Shown here piece by piece: positions 54,001-62,558 of a DNA stretch of 64,000 nt. The stretch is from NCBI RefSeq assembly GCF_000622405.1, contig NZ_JASF01000001.1, positions 24,660 through 88,659 of the forward strand, in the 5' to 3' direction. Position 1 is the first letter of the stretch. Each line of letters starts with the position of its first letter. Made by a program: the position numbers and the translations under genes. The stretch comes from Sulfitobacter donghicola DSW-25 = KCTC 12864 = JCM 14565. GTDB taxonomy: Bacteria; Pseudomonadota; Alphaproteobacteria; Rhodobacterales; Rhodobacteraceae. The notes beneath the pieces are model-generated. The model did no database searches. It worked only from the letters and a program-made list of their open reading frames with translations, and was not told where the DNA came from.

Positions 54001-54591
54001 GTGTACGGGATCTTCTTTATTCCAGAAAATGGAGGGCGTTTGTGTTTCGCGGCACCAGTCGAGGACGGTGCGTAACTCTTCCGAGACGTTCGAGACCTTC
54101 TGGTTCCAGACCCCTTCGTTACCATGCCATGCGGATTCAATGAAAACAAAGTCCGGCGCGAAGTTTTCCAGCTGCGTCTTAGCTAAATTTGGCAGCAGCG
54201 CCAGGAAAATACATTCAGGTTTGTAACAGGCAGTTGTGAATTCGTCCATGATGCCGGCCACACGCGGTTTGCGGGCCTGTGCGTTCAGGGTAGGCAGTCT
54301 GGATTTCTCGAGCTTGGCCAGTGCGTCGTAATCTTCTTGGGCCTCATACCGCTTTACAAGCTCTTGATGAGCCGCTTTCGCAATATCGCACTGATCACCC
54401 TGCGCGGCGCTGTCCCTCAGAGCTTTTAGAATACTGGGGGTATTCAGATGCTGCGCCGCAGTTTGCAACAATTCCGTGCGCCGGTGAACGCGCCCGTATT
54501 TGCCCAGCACATCTGCAGCGACCGCCAGACCTTTGCCAAGACGGTCTTTGGATAGGGATGAGGTGGGTTTTTGCAAAGTTTTGTCAGTCAC
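51079..54591 (-). CDS. Giant multidomain glycosyltransferase
   Basis: 1170 residues. The N-terminal ~100 are helical. Residues ~120-410 match CgeB-type GT-B domains (FWNKEDPVHFTGFLETA; FVLPFAAQPVSH; GINMNTIKQSQTMFARRVFE). Residues ~430-600 are GT-A-like (FATITARRDIKNTIKSFQAQ; ACHYLQAEGETI) but divergent. A beta-rich part follows. From ~785 a GT4 GT-B domain begins, with WSVIHNHIDTDLFSYRPKT, FRLVGDGPLFE, LNPTRMDSQGVSRDEAMASG and the usual VPEFVDDTCGIL ending. Likely transfers several sugars processively or in sequence. Converges on the previous gene and follows the GT4 gene upstream by 38 bp. Confidence 0.8.
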   Translation of the reverse strand: MTDKTLQKPTSSLSKDRLGKGLAVAADVLGKYGRVHRRTELLQTAAQHLNTPSILKALRDSAAQGDQCDIAKAAHQELVKRYEAQEDYDALAKLEKSRLPTLNAQARKPRVAGIMDEFTTACYKPECIFLALLPNLAKTQLENFAPDFVFIESAWHGNEGVWNQKVSNVSEELRTVLDWCRETQTPSIFWNKEDPVHFTGFLETARLCDYVFTTDIDCIPAYKQALGHDRVFVLPFAAQPVSHNPIATFQRKDAFNFAGSYYLRYPERQRDIATLIDTVREFRPVDIYDRNHGGTHPHYMFPPEYRPMILGRLPFSEIDRAYKEYRYGINMNTIKQSQTMFARRVFELMASNTVVVSNFSRGVRTLFGDLALCSDNPGQLRKRLDVLTADDTVYRKFRLAGLRKVMQQHTYRARMDFILSCISGDATVQTEPHIALFATITARRDIKNTIKSFQAQSHKAAHLYLLTSGIDTDGIEVPNVTLSGHPDILIAQALEARSGTTLFGAWHPRDHYGPNYLTDLELAMTYSDAEGFGKACHYLQAEGETILVNEAKRYRPAQGIPLRASLLKSAHMTRDLIAEIFDTSGECGAPDVPMLALDEFNYCKQGATVEAAIAWAADLDIPFQGIEIESLYEAASVLPAGETRRKPRATPFPTLTAAEVHKGSVISKSSPMTKTLEGDLVRFAFTADPNNGPHYVWIKNKYTRETLNLVDQSVINFEMEHTTADARLVVEFYDAADKKISHSMLAHGGSSTLAIPTECTRLRFGLRLTGDGEATLSEISFGTDATLPLVIVGPSDTLVLTKQYPSYDDLYKYGFLHSRVRGYRQQSVGVDVFRINPNIVKTYDEFENIDIASGDAQLLDATLATGRYKHVLVHLIDRQMWEVLQKHLDHVKVTVWIHGAEIQGWQRRAYEFATLTAPEIERKKKLANERLKLWQKIFAHPSANLHLVFVSETLRTEANADVGTAPRQGRWSVIHNHIDTDLFSYRPKTAAQAGQVLSIRPYSSTTYANDLSVQAILELSRRPVFKDLSFRLVGDGPLFESVTEPLRDMPNVTLQQTFLSHADIATLHAQYGIFLNPTRMDSQGVSRDEAMASGLVPVTSSVAAVPEFVDDTCGILAPAEDYFGLADAIERLYGDPALFTELSKAASARVRAQSGFEQTIARELELIARA

Positions 54592-54629
54592 GAGTGATAC
54601 CCTATTTTTAAATTCTTCTTAGTAAGTCG

Positions 54630-56222
54630 TTAATAAAGGTCTTCAAATATATTAATGATACTTTTCCAGCTCCGCTTCGTCTGCACCCAAGTGTGACCAG
54701 TCTGACCTAATCGCCTGCGTAATTCAGGGTCTTTGAGCAGCTTTCCCAACACATCGCAAAGACTCTCTGGAGCATCCGGCGCAAATGTTAGGGCGGTTCT
54801 TCCGGGTGCGACCATGTCATGTAGCGCACGGACGCGCGAGACCGTAACTGCACATTGCATGGCCATGGCCTCAAGAGGTTTCAGCGGGGAGACCAGCTCG
54901 GTCACGGGGGTGGATTTGCGCGGAAAAGGGGCGATGTCAATGAGGCTGTAATACGCGGGAATTTCCGCTGGGGAAACCCGTCCGGGCATAACGAGCCTGT
55001 CGGTCAATCCATGCTTTGATGCCAGGGCGTGCAGCTGGCTGGTGACCGGTTGGGTGCCTGCGGCGGTGGGCGCTTCGGAGCCCACCAGCAACAGCCGGAA
55101 ATCATGGCCCTGCGCGCGCAATCCGCTACAGGCCACCATCAGATCGTCAAGGCCCTCATAGGCGGAAAACGAACCGACATAGCCGATCACTGGCACAGCG
55201 TCGGGCAGACCTAGCGCTGTGGCCAGTGTATGATCGCGTGCGCGTGGTGCGAAGCGGTCTGTGTCGCAGGCATTGGGGGCAATGCGAATGCGCTCGGGCT
55301 CGACACCGCGTCCCACAAGGGCATCGCACATGGGTGTGTTGAGGGTGACAACCTTATCGGCAAAGCAGGCCAGACTCGTTTCGATTAGCGTCTCCAGTCG
55401 GCCCATGATTGTTGTTGGATATAGCGGATCGCGTGTGGCGTGGGTGACATCCCAAAAGCCGCGAACCTCGTAGATGAAGGGGAGGCCTGCCGCTCGGGCC
55501 GCAAGGCAGGCAGGTAGCGCTGTGATATGGTTCGAGGCGGCCATGACCACGGCGGGGCGATGTTGTGCGATCTGCCGCAAGATGGGTTCTGCTGCGGCCT
55601 CGAGGTAATTAACTGAGGCATGGGCAAGATGTTCGTGGGGCGCGGGGGGCATGGCAGTCCGGCGTGGCTTGGAGATGTGGTGATAGGTGATGCCGTCGCT
55701 TTCTGATGTTGCTGCGGCCTCCAGCGGTTGTGGCAGATCGTGGGGAAAGCCAGGGCGGGTGATGCAAACCATATCACCGCCTGCGGCCGCATATGCACGG
55801 GCAATGCCGTGGCTGCGCAGGGAGTATCCGTCCGACGTATGGGGCAGCGATTTGTGCAAGACATAGAGTATACGGTTAGGGATGGGGGGCTGTTGAGGTG
55901 CTGTTACCGTCCTGTCCTCCAGCCGCTCAAGGAGCGCCGCCATACGCAAGGGTCCCGCGCGCAGAAATGCGATGTGCGCGCGGCCCTCCGCTGTGGCGTG
56001 GGTGAGCGCCTCGAGGCGCTCACAAGCCAACGCCATCATCTCCATATTCAATGTGGTGAGAGCGCCATCATAAAGCGTTTGCCAGCCGTCGGCGGAGGGT
56101 GCCAGTTCACAGGACTCAAAGATCAGCCGCAGCCCCATCTCAGCATGGTTTGCTTGTAGCAGTTGACGGCCTGCTGCCATCAGGCCTGCCGCTGTGGAAG
56201 AGGGGGGGAGGTGTTCTGGCAT
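54630..56222 (-). CDS. GT4-family glycosyltransferase
   Basis: 530 residues from ATG 56222. Another ATG at 56333 extends it by 37 residues but would leave only 4 bp to the divergent start at 56338, so I prefer the shorter form; neither has a strong SD. A helical N-terminal region is followed by a GT4 GT-B domain: ILYVLHKSLPHTSDGYSLRS, EVRGFWDVTH, VIGYVGSFSAYEGLDDLM, RLLLVGSEAPT and LVSPLKPLEAMAMQCAVTVS. It lies upstream of the giant glycosyltransferase gene on the same strand. Confidence 0.85.
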   Translation of the reverse strand: MPEHLPPSSTAAGLMAAGRQLLQANHAEMGLRLIFESCELAPSADGWQTLYDGALTTLNMEMMALACERLEALTHATAEGRAHIAFLRAGPLRMAALLERLEDRTVTAPQQPPIPNRILYVLHKSLPHTSDGYSLRSHGIARAYAAAGGDMVCITRPGFPHDLPQPLEAAATSESDGITYHHISKPRRTAMPPAPHEHLAHASVNYLEAAAEPILRQIAQHRPAVVMAASNHITALPACLAARAAGLPFIYEVRGFWDVTHATRDPLYPTTIMGRLETLIETSLACFADKVVTLNTPMCDALVGRGVEPERIRIAPNACDTDRFAPRARDHTLATALGLPDAVPVIGYVGSFSAYEGLDDLMVACSGLRAQGHDFRLLLVGSEAPTAAGTQPVTSQLHALASKHGLTDRLVMPGRVSPAEIPAYYSLIDIAPFPRKSTPVTELVSPLKPLEAMAMQCAVTVSRVRALHDMVAPGRTALTFAPDAPESLCDVLGKLLKDPELRRRLGQTGHTWVQTKRSWKSIINIFEDLY

Positions 56223-56337
56223 AGGGGCACAATAGGTGAGGGGAGCGGGTAGTACAACGTGATCAGCGTTGTCTGATGGCTTGAAGTGTTTGTGGATGTT
56301 ATGGCACACGGGAGGGATTACATAAGAAAGCATTCAT

Positions 56338-57570
56338 ATGTCCACTTCGCACGATCTTTCTCTTGTTAAGAATATTCTTGCCGATTTTGCCGTGTCGCAG
56401 ACAAAGAGCAAAGACGTTTGGAAAATTCGGATGGGCGGCGCAGATGTACTCATGCTGGCCGAAGGTTTTGATCGGGTGCAGGATTCGGCTCAGGGTTTTC
56501 TGGTGGGCTTCTCGGGCGCTATTGCCAATGTTCAGGAGACGTCAGGCCCCTATTTTGTCGGACAAAGCATTGCCAAGACTCTGAAGGTGCCGATTTTGTC
56601 ATTTTCTGATCCGACGATGGAGCGTAATCCTAGCCTCTCGTTGGGGTTTCATGCAGGCAACAATAAGGTGCGTAAATTACCTGTGCATATGGGGCGGGCG
56701 ATTAACTGCTTTACCGAACGATTGGGGCGCCCTGCGGTGTTGTTTGGTGGGTCTGGTGGTGGATTTGCCGCGCTGAATACTTTGCAGCATTGTGGCCCTG
56801 CAGATCGTGCGGTCGTGTGGAACCCTCAAACGTCGATTGCGTCGTATGATTGGCCTGCTTTTCGCGCTTATGCACGCGCTGCATTTCCAGGCATTGCTGC
56901 CGGGTTTGACTTGAAGAACGACTCTAGCGCACCAGCTCTGGAAGCGGAGATAAGCAAAACCGGATGTGTGATACGGCTTGACCCTTCAGCGAAGCGCGGA
57001 CAAGTTTTATATTTTCAGAATGCCTCTGATCGGCATCACATGACGCAGCATATGGCACCGTTTTGCGAAGCTAGTCCCGTACAACGTGTAGAGCAAAACG
57101 CTGTGTCGTTACCTGCGCAAAACCTGCATGTCTGCGTCGGGAACTGGGGTAAGGGTCATGCCCCTTTGCCGCGTGATCTTGTGTTGCACAGCTTCAAGGG
57201 CATGTTGGCGGGCAGGTCGACAGCTCAGGTGCAGCGAGAGGTGATGAAGAAGATGGATCCTGACCGCCATGCGCCGGCACTGGCGATGGTGGATGAAATA
57301 AGGCCGCAGGATGTGCAGATCGACACTGTCCGTACCCCGGGGATAGAGGTTTCTGTGGCGCCTCAGGGTGTGTTTACCGGAGGGTTGCAATATGCTTTTT
57401 ACTTAATGGTGGAAGGGCAGCGTGTTGACATGCGGTGGTATGATGCCAAACCCGAATGGTTCAGCACAGTTGTCGGCCAGAATATGTCAGATGATGTGCA
57501 AGTGCATGTTTTCCTGCGTGATTCTTTTGGACGCAAAAAGCGCTTCAATGTTCCTATGCAGAAGGCGTAG
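56338..57570 (+). CDS. Alpha/beta-hydrolase-like protein, paralogue of 46533-47519
   Basis: 410 residues. It has an FSGAIANVQ strand, SFSDPTMERN, the elbow LFGGSGGGFAALNTL and WNPQTSIASYD, matching the smaller paralogue at 46533. The C-terminal ~100 residues, missing in the paralogue, look like a small beta-rich domain. As a GxSGGG-type hydrolase fold it may modify glycan acyl groups, but the activity is not established. It starts the plus-strand run leading to wecB and wecC. Confidence 0.6.
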   Translation: MSTSHDLSLVKNILADFAVSQTKSKDVWKIRMGGADVLMLAEGFDRVQDSAQGFLVGFSGAIANVQETSGPYFVGQSIAKTLKVPILSFSDPTMERNPSLSLGFHAGNNKVRKLPVHMGRAINCFTERLGRPAVLFGGSGGGFAALNTLQHCGPADRAVVWNPQTSIASYDWPAFRAYARAAFPGIAAGFDLKNDSSAPALEAEISKTGCVIRLDPSAKRGQVLYFQNASDRHHMTQHMAPFCEASPVQRVEQNAVSLPAQNLHVCVGNWGKGHAPLPRDLVLHSFKGMLAGRSTAQVQREVMKKMDPDRHAPALAMVDEIRPQDVQIDTVRTPGIEVSVAPQGVFTGGLQYAFYLMVEGQRVDMRWYDAKPEWFSTVVGQNMSDDVQVHVFLRDSFGRKKRFNVPMQKA

Positions 57571-57684
57571 GTGTTTGCTTCCAGCAGGCTCTGGTTGTGC
57601 TGTCGAGGACGGGCCTTCTAAGTTGCATTTGGATCTGAAAAGTTTATTACGTTCTTTTAACGCTTTTACAGAAGGAAAACGCAT

Positions 57685-58812
57685 TTGAAGGTCCTTATTG
57701 TTTTTGGTACGCGCCCAGAGGCGATCAAGATGGCTCCTGTCGTCAAGCGCTTGAAAGAAAAGCCCGAGCTTGATGTCCATGTCTGCGTTACAGGTCAGCA
57801 CCGTGAAATGCTTGACCAAGTCCTGGCTCTTTTTGACATTAAGCCAGATTTTGATTTGAACATCATGAAGTCAGGGCAGGACCTGACGGATATCACTTCT
57901 CGTATTTTGTTAGCGCTGCGCGATATTCTCAAAGACGGTAATTATGACCGTTTGCTGGTGCATGGTGATACGACCACCACAATGGCCGCAGGGCTGGCTG
58001 CGTTTTATGCGCAAGTGGCGGTTGGTCACGTCGAGGCGGGACTGCGGACGGGGAACATGTATGCTCCTTGGCCCGAGGAAATGAACCGCTCTCTTGTTGG
58101 GCGGATTGCAGATATGCATTTTGCGCCAACCAATACGGCACGTGACGCGTTGTTGGCCGAAAACGTCAAACCCGAGCATATTATGGTGACCGGCAACACT
58201 GTCATTGACGCACTCAAGGATGTGGTCGAGCGTTTTGACCATGATGCTGATCTGAATGCTCAGATGGCAGCACGTTTTCCGTTCCTGGATACCAAGCGCC
58301 CGCTGGTGCTGGTTACAGGTCACCGGCGTGAAAATTTCGGACAGGGGTTCGATAACATATGCCATGCGCTTAAAGAGATCAGCGATGGATCGGATGCGCA
58401 GATTGTCTATCCGGTACACCTCAACCCTAATGTACAAGAACCTGTGAACCGCATTCTGGGGGATGCGGGCGATGTGCATCTGATCGATCCGCAGGATTAC
58501 CTACCGTTTGTGTGGTTGATGCGCCAGTCACGGATCATCATCACCGACAGCGGCGGTGTGCAGGAAGAGGCGCCCAGCCTTGGCAAGCCGGTGCTGGTGA
58601 TGCGCAATACCACCGAGCGCCCCGAGGCGGTGGATGCCGGTACTGTTTTGCTGGTTGGCACCGATGGCCAAAAGATTGCCCGTGAGGCGCTACGTCTGTT
58701 GAGCGATACAACTGCCTATGACCAAATGGCGCGTGCAATGAACCCCTATGGGGATGGTCACGCCGCAGACCGCATTGCGGATGCACTGTTGGCAACGATT
58801 GATAAAAGTTGA
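57685..58812 (+). CDS. wecB: UDP-N-acetylglucosamine 2-epimerase (non-hydrolysing)
   Basis: 375 residues, starting at TTG 57685 with GAAGGA upstream; the family N-terminus [20 protein letters not shown] confirms this start. [55 protein letters not shown] and [20 protein letters not shown] are canonical. Makes UDP-ManNAc for the dehydrogenase encoded 17 bp downstream. Confidence 0.95.
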   Translation: MKVLIVFGTRPEAIKMAPVVKRLKEKPELDVHVCVTGQHREMLDQVLALFDIKPDFDLNIMKSGQDLTDITSRILLALRDILKDGNYDRLLVHGDTTTTMAAGLAAFYAQVAVGHVEAGLRTGNMYAPWPEEMNRSLVGRIADMHFAPTNTARDALLAENVKPEHIMVTGNTVIDALKDVVERFDHDADLNAQMAARFPFLDTKRPLVLVTGHRRENFGQGFDNICHALKEISDGSDAQIVYPVHLNPNVQEPVNRILGDAGDVHLIDPQDYLPFVWLMRQSRIIITDSGGVQEEAPSLGKPVLVMRNTTERPEAVDAGTVLLVGTDGQKIAREALRLLSDTTAYDQMARAMNPYGDGHAADRIADALLATIDKS

Positions 58813-58829
58813 ATTTTAGGAACAAGATT

Positions 58830-60086
58830 ATGTTTAAACGTATCTCAATGGTTGGTCTGGGCTATATCGGCTTGCCAACAGCGGCGCTGTTTGCTGCCTA
58901 TGGCACACGGGTGATTGGTGTAGATGTATCGCCCCATGTGGTGGACACGATCAATCAGGGCGAGATCCATATTGTTGAACCTGATCTGGCGGGCATCGTG
59001 CAAAAGGCCGTTGCCGACGGAAAGCTAAGCGCAACATTGACGCCCGAGCCTGCCGATGCCTTCATCATTGCTGTACCGACGCCGTTCAAAGCGAATTACG
59101 AGCCTGACCTGAGCTATATCAAATCGGCGGCCGAGATGATTGCGCCGGTATTGGAAAAGGGCAATCTGGTCATTCTGGAAAGCACGTCCCCCATCGGTGC
59201 GACTGAGCAGATGGCCAAATGGCTGGCCGCTGCGCGCCCCGATCTGAGCTTTCCGCAGGATGGTGGCGAAGGGGCGGATATTCAGGTGGCCCATTGCCCC
59301 GAGCGGGTGTTGCCGGGTCATGTAGTGCGCGAACTGGTTGAGAATGACCGCATCATCGGCGGGATGACGGGACGCGCCTCTGAGATGGCTGTGGCGATGT
59401 ACAAAATTGTTGTGCAGGGCGATTGTGTAATTACAAACGCGCGTACGGCCGAGATGTGCAAGCTGACCGAAAACTCCAGCCGTGATGTGCAGATCGCCTT
59501 TGCCAACGAGCTGAGCATCATTTGTGACAAGTTCGATATCGACGTCTGGGAGCTAATCTCTCTGGCCAACCGACACCCACGTGTCAACATTTTGCAGCCC
59601 GGTGCAGGTGTGGGCGGGCATTGCATTGCGGTAGATCCGTGGTTCATCGTGTCGTCGGCACCCGAAGAGGCCAAGCTGATCCATGCGGCGCGCGTCGGCA
59701 ATGATGCCAAGCCCAAGTGGGTGTTGCAGAAGGGCCGTGAGGCGGTGATAGATGTGTTGTCATCTGATCCATCGCGCGCGATGGCGGACATCAAGGTGGC
59801 CTGTCTTGGGCTGGCATTTAAGCCTGACATTGACGATCTGCGCGAAAGCCCTGCAATGCTGATCACTCATGATTTTAGTGATCTGGGTTGTCAGGTGCTT
59901 GCCGTAGAGCCGAACATTGAAAAGCTGCCCGCCAGCTTTGGGGGGAAGCCGGTGACGTTGGCAACGCTGGATGACGCACTTGCGCAGGCCGATGTGATCT
60001 GTGTGTTGGTCAAACATCGCGAATTTATCGACCTGCGTTCCGTTATGCCTGAGGGTAAGCCCTTGGTCGACGTCGTAGGATTGTAA
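58830..60086 (+). CDS. wecC: UDP-N-acetyl-D-mannosamine dehydrogenase
   Basis: 418 residues from ATG 58830, which has AGGA 8 nt upstream (an in-frame TTG at 58809 overlaps the wecB stop). GLGYIGLPTAALFAAYG is the NAD-binding motif, TPFKANYEPDLSYIKSA and LESTSPIGATEQM are WecC-type, and GAGVGGHCIAVDPWFIVS carries the catalytic Cys. Oxidises UDP-ManNAc to UDP-ManNAcA. Paired with wecB, so ManNAcA is a likely building block. Confidence 0.95.
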   Translation: MFKRISMVGLGYIGLPTAALFAAYGTRVIGVDVSPHVVDTINQGEIHIVEPDLAGIVQKAVADGKLSATLTPEPADAFIIAVPTPFKANYEPDLSYIKSAAEMIAPVLEKGNLVILESTSPIGATEQMAKWLAAARPDLSFPQDGGEGADIQVAHCPERVLPGHVVRELVENDRIIGGMTGRASEMAVAMYKIVVQGDCVITNARTAEMCKLTENSSRDVQIAFANELSIICDKFDIDVWELISLANRHPRVNILQPGAGVGGHCIAVDPWFIVSSAPEEAKLIHAARVGNDAKPKWVLQKGREAVIDVLSSDPSRAMADIKVACLGLAFKPDIDDLRESPAMLITHDFSDLGCQVLAVEPNIEKLPASFGGKPVTLATLDDALAQADVICVLVKHREFIDLRSVMPEGKPLVDVVGL

Positions 60087-60125
60087 GGTCAAGCGCTGTT
60101 ATTTTCAACGGGCGTTGAAGAAATT

Positions 60126-60154
60126 GGGTAATGGGCCGGGGAGGCCCGTTACCC
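60126..60154 (+). terminator. Hairpin after wecC, possible terminator
   Basis: GGGTAATGGGCC (60126-60137), loop GGGGA, GGCCCGTTACCC (60143-60154); 12-bp stem with one G-T wobble pair, 40 bp after the stop. There is no T-run, so termination is uncertain. Confidence 0.45.
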
Positions 60155-60252
60155 ATTGTCATATGGCGCGACTGTGCGAGTGGTGTGTTGAAAATATGTA
60201 AGAAAAAACCGGTGAGTGTGGGCACAAATCCCTAATTTGCTGGAGTTCTTCC

Positions 60253-60490
60253 ATGTCTGATACATCGCCCGTTCTATAGCTGCCGCTGATCCAGCCTTCG
60301 CAGGCCCAAAAACACGTCACTCATAACGAAGCGATCGATGTGCTGGATGCGCTTGTGCAGGCGGCGGATCAATCCACGCCACCCGCAATGCCCACATCGG
60401 GCGATATGTACATTGTCGGCGTCTCTCCGACAGGTGACTGGACGGCGCAGGAGAATGCGCTGGCGCGGTACTCGAACAGCACTTGGCGGG
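60253..60490 (+). pseudogene. DUF2793-like gene, truncated by IS110
   Basis: GGAG precedes ATG 60253. The reading MSDTSPVL is followed by TAG (60277-60279), then LPLIQPSQAQKHVTHNEA, the hallmark start of DUF2793 proteins common in Rhodobacterales. DALVQAADQSTPPA, GDMYIVGV and STWRVLVV continue the domain. The IS110 element begins at about 60490, so the rest is lost. No continuation was found beyond the element. Confidence 0.7.
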
Positions 60491-61497
60491 TTTTGGTAGT
60501 CCTCTTGTTTCGTCACCATGGCCCACAGGCCGCGAGCCATTTTATTCGCTAATGCAACGGCGACCAGCATACGGGGTTTGCGTTCCAACATGGAGATTAA
60601 CCAACCGTTATGTGGCTTTCCGAAGCGCTCAACGGCCTGCAGAACAGCCATTGCTCCAGATATCAGCAGCCGTCGAATGTCACGCTGGCCCATTTTTGAT
60701 GTCTTACCAAGGCGAGGCCTGCCGCCCGTCGAGGTCTGCTTGGGAACCAAACCCAGCCATGCGGCAAAATCCCGACCTCGGCGAAAGCAGTTCAGGTCAG
60801 GCGCAAAGGTTTCTATGGCCAAAGCCGTGATTGACCCCACGCCCGGCATGGTCTGGGCACGACGTGCCGCTTCAGCTTCTTTGGCGGCACCCTTCATCTG
60901 TCGATCCAATGCTGCAATCTGAGCACTGAGGTCTTCAATCTGGACGATATATACTTTGGCGAGTTCTCGAACGCCTGCCGGCAAGCCAACGGTCTCATCC
61001 GTTACCGCATCGGCCAAACGTTTAACCTGAATAGCGCCTTGTGGTGCAACAACGCCGTGCTCAGCTAGATGGCCACGCAATGCGTTGATTGTTTGGGTGC
61101 GCTGACCGACAAACATTTGTCGTGTGCGAAACAGCATGGCACGTGCCTGCTGGGCTTCGGACTTGAGTTCTACAAACCGCATGGTCGGTCGTGATGCCGC
61201 TTCAACGATGGCTTCGGCGTCCGCAACATCGTTTTTTTGCCGTTTGACGAAAGGCTTCACATAGTTTGGTGCAATCAATCGCACGGTATGTCCAAGCTTC
61301 TCGAACTGGCGGCCCCAGCTATGCGCAGTCGCACACGCCTCCATCGCAACGATGCAGGCGGATTGTTGGCTCATAAACGCAAGACGCTGAATACGTGTCA
61401 GTTTTTTACGAAAAACAACTGTTCCATTGGCGCAAGCCCCGTGAAGTTGAAACACACGCTTTGCAAGGTCTATGCCGATTATGGCGACTTCTGACAT
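60274..61497 (-). CDS. IS110-family transposase
   Basis: Starts at ATG 61497 with GGGAGAG upstream. AIIGIDLAKRVFQLHG gives the first catalytic Asp of the DEDD motif; KNDVADAEAIVEAA holds another. MPGVGSITALAIETFAP and DFAAWLGLVPKQTSTGG are the C-terminal transposase_20 motifs. The family normally ends soon after ALANKMARGLWAMV; here the frame runs on ~70 residues into antisense of the DUF2793-like gene, so the native C-terminus was lost or the stop lies at the insertion junction. Probably active or recently so. Confidence 0.85.
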   Translation of the reverse strand: MSEVAIIGIDLAKRVFQLHGACANGTVVFRKKLTRIQRLAFMSQQSACIVAMEACATAHSWGRQFEKLGHTVRLIAPNYVKPFVKRQKNDVADAEAIVEAASRPTMRFVELKSEAQQARAMLFRTRQMFVGQRTQTINALRGHLAEHGVVAPQGAIQVKRLADAVTDETVGLPAGVRELAKVYIVQIEDLSAQIAALDRQMKGAAKEAEAARRAQTMPGVGSITALAIETFAPDLNCFRRGRDFAAWLGLVPKQTSTGGRPRLGKTSKMGQRDIRRLLISGAMAVLQAVERFGKPHNGWLISMLERKPRMLVAVALANKMARGLWAMVTKQEDYQNPPSAVRVPRQRILLRRPVTCRRDADNVHIARCGHCGWRGLIRRLHKRIQHIDRFVMSDVFLGLRRLDQRQL

Positions 61498-61560
61498 GGA
61501 TACTCTCCCTTTGTTGATGCTTTCTGAAACACCACATTGGCACACTACGATGCCGGTTGG
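60490..61560 (-). mobile_element. IS110-family insertion element
   Basis: Contains the transposase. IS110 members lack terminal inverted repeats, so the ends are approximate: the left end is where DUF2793-like coding stops matching (about 60490), and the right end lies shortly upstream of the transposase start. Confidence 0.6.
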
Positions 61561-61646
61561 TCGGGGGCATCCACGCCATCAACAAAGGAGACTGACTATG
61601 CCCCGCCCGGCAGGGTTATGCGAAGCATGATCCCGAGAGGGGACTG

Positions 61647-61790
61647 AAACGGACGGACGAATTCCGCGCTGATGCGGTGCGTATCGAGCCTCACAGCTAT
61701 CTGCCCGGCATCCTGACAGCCATTGCTGGCGGGCACAAACAAACCAACATCAACGAACTACTGCCCTGGAACTACGCCAAGCCCGTGTGA
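61647..61790 (+). pseudogene. Chimeric scrap: IS3 OrfA start fused to IS66 TnpC end
   Basis: KRTDEFRADAV is the IS3 OrfA N-terminus seen also at 33722; it continues without a break into EPHSYLPGILTAIAGG and NINELLPWNYAKPV then TGA, the C-terminus of IS66 transposases. The two remnants share one frame over 47 codons. No start codon belongs to it. Confidence 0.6.
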
Positions 61791-61806
61791 CCGGCGCACC
61801 GCTTAC
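61787..61806 (+). repeat. IS66-type terminal inverted repeat
   Basis: GTGACCGGCGCACCGCTTAC is the reverse complement of GTAAGCGGTGCGCCGGTCAC, beginning GTAAGCG as IS66 ends do. It directly follows the TnpC C-terminal remnant, so this is the right end of a lost element. Confidence 0.6.
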
Positions 61807-61878
61807 GTAAAAGCGGCCTCGTTTGCATTGGCATTTTGTGCCTATTGATCCGTCTGTGATAGGCTGCGAAGCTTCCAA

Positions 61879-62556
61879 TTAGCGCATCCAGGGCGGCAGC
61901 GCCCCTTTCATGATGTGGTTGTAGTGTTCAATGGCTTTCTCTACGCGCGCATAGTAAAAAAAACGACCGTTTTGCAGAACCACACCTGATGAACACATAC
62001 GCTCGAGTTGTGCAAGAGAGTGAGATACGATGATGGCGCCAGAGGACTTGAGGCGTTCTTTGAGAATGGCTTCACTTTTTGCCTTGAAGGCGCCATCCCC
62101 TACAGCGGTGATTTCATCTATCAAGTAGGTATCAAATTGGACGGCCATAGACATAGCAAAAGCAAGCCGTGATTTCATACCCGAAGAATATGTGCGTACG
62201 GGGATCTCAAAGTGGGCCCCGAGTTCTGAAAATTCGCGGGTAAAGGCGCACATTTCATCGGTGTCGGCACCATAAATGCGGGCCACGAATTTTACATTCT
62301 GTGCACCGGTTAGGTCTCCGTGAAATGACCCTGCAAAACCTACAGGCCAAGAAACAGAGCCATGGGGGATAATCTCTCCGCGGTCACTGGCTACCGAGCC
62401 CGCAATCATTTTGAGCATTGTAGATTTGCCCGCCCCGTTGGAGCCTATTAGTGCAACAGTCTCTCCTGCCGGGAAGGTGAAGTTGATATCGTTTGCTATG
62501 ACCTTTCGGACCCCGTTCAGAGTATAAGCTTTATGAACATTTTTCAGTTCGATCAT
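61879..62556 (-). CDS. kpsT: Capsular polysaccharide export ABC transporter ATP-binding protein
   Basis: 225 residues from ATG 62556, just after the kpsE stop. IGSNGAGKSTML is Walker A, YSSGMKSRLAFAMSM the ABC signature, YLIDEITAVGD Walker B, IIVSHS the H-loop. Small size and lack of an extra C-terminal domain match KpsT/CtrD/BexA rather than Wzt. Works with KpsM and KpsE to export a lipid-linked polysaccharide. Confidence 0.92.
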   Translation of the reverse strand: MIELKNVHKAYTLNGVRKVIANDINFTFPAGETVALIGSNGAGKSTMLKMIAGSVASDRGEIIPHGSVSWPVGFAGSFHGDLTGAQNVKFVARIYGADTDEMCAFTREFSELGAHFEIPVRTYSSGMKSRLAFAMSMAVQFDTYLIDEITAVGDGAFKAKSEAILKERLKSSGAIIVSHSLAQLERMCSSGVVLQNGRFFYYARVEKAIEHYNHIMKGALPPWMR

Positions 62557-62558
62557 TT

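Larger units (their letters stand above)
61561..61878. other. Gap filled by insertion-sequence scraps
   Basis: No intact gene. An in-frame chimera runs from 61647 to 61790, and 61787-61806 is an IS66-type terminal repeat (both described separately). The remainder up to kpsT shows nothing else recognisable. Confidence 0.5.

Noticed and set aside
56223..56333. N-terminal extension of the GT4 protein to ATG 56333
   Set aside because: Would leave 4 bp between divergent start codons and has no family-like sequence or convincing SD; kept as an alternative only.
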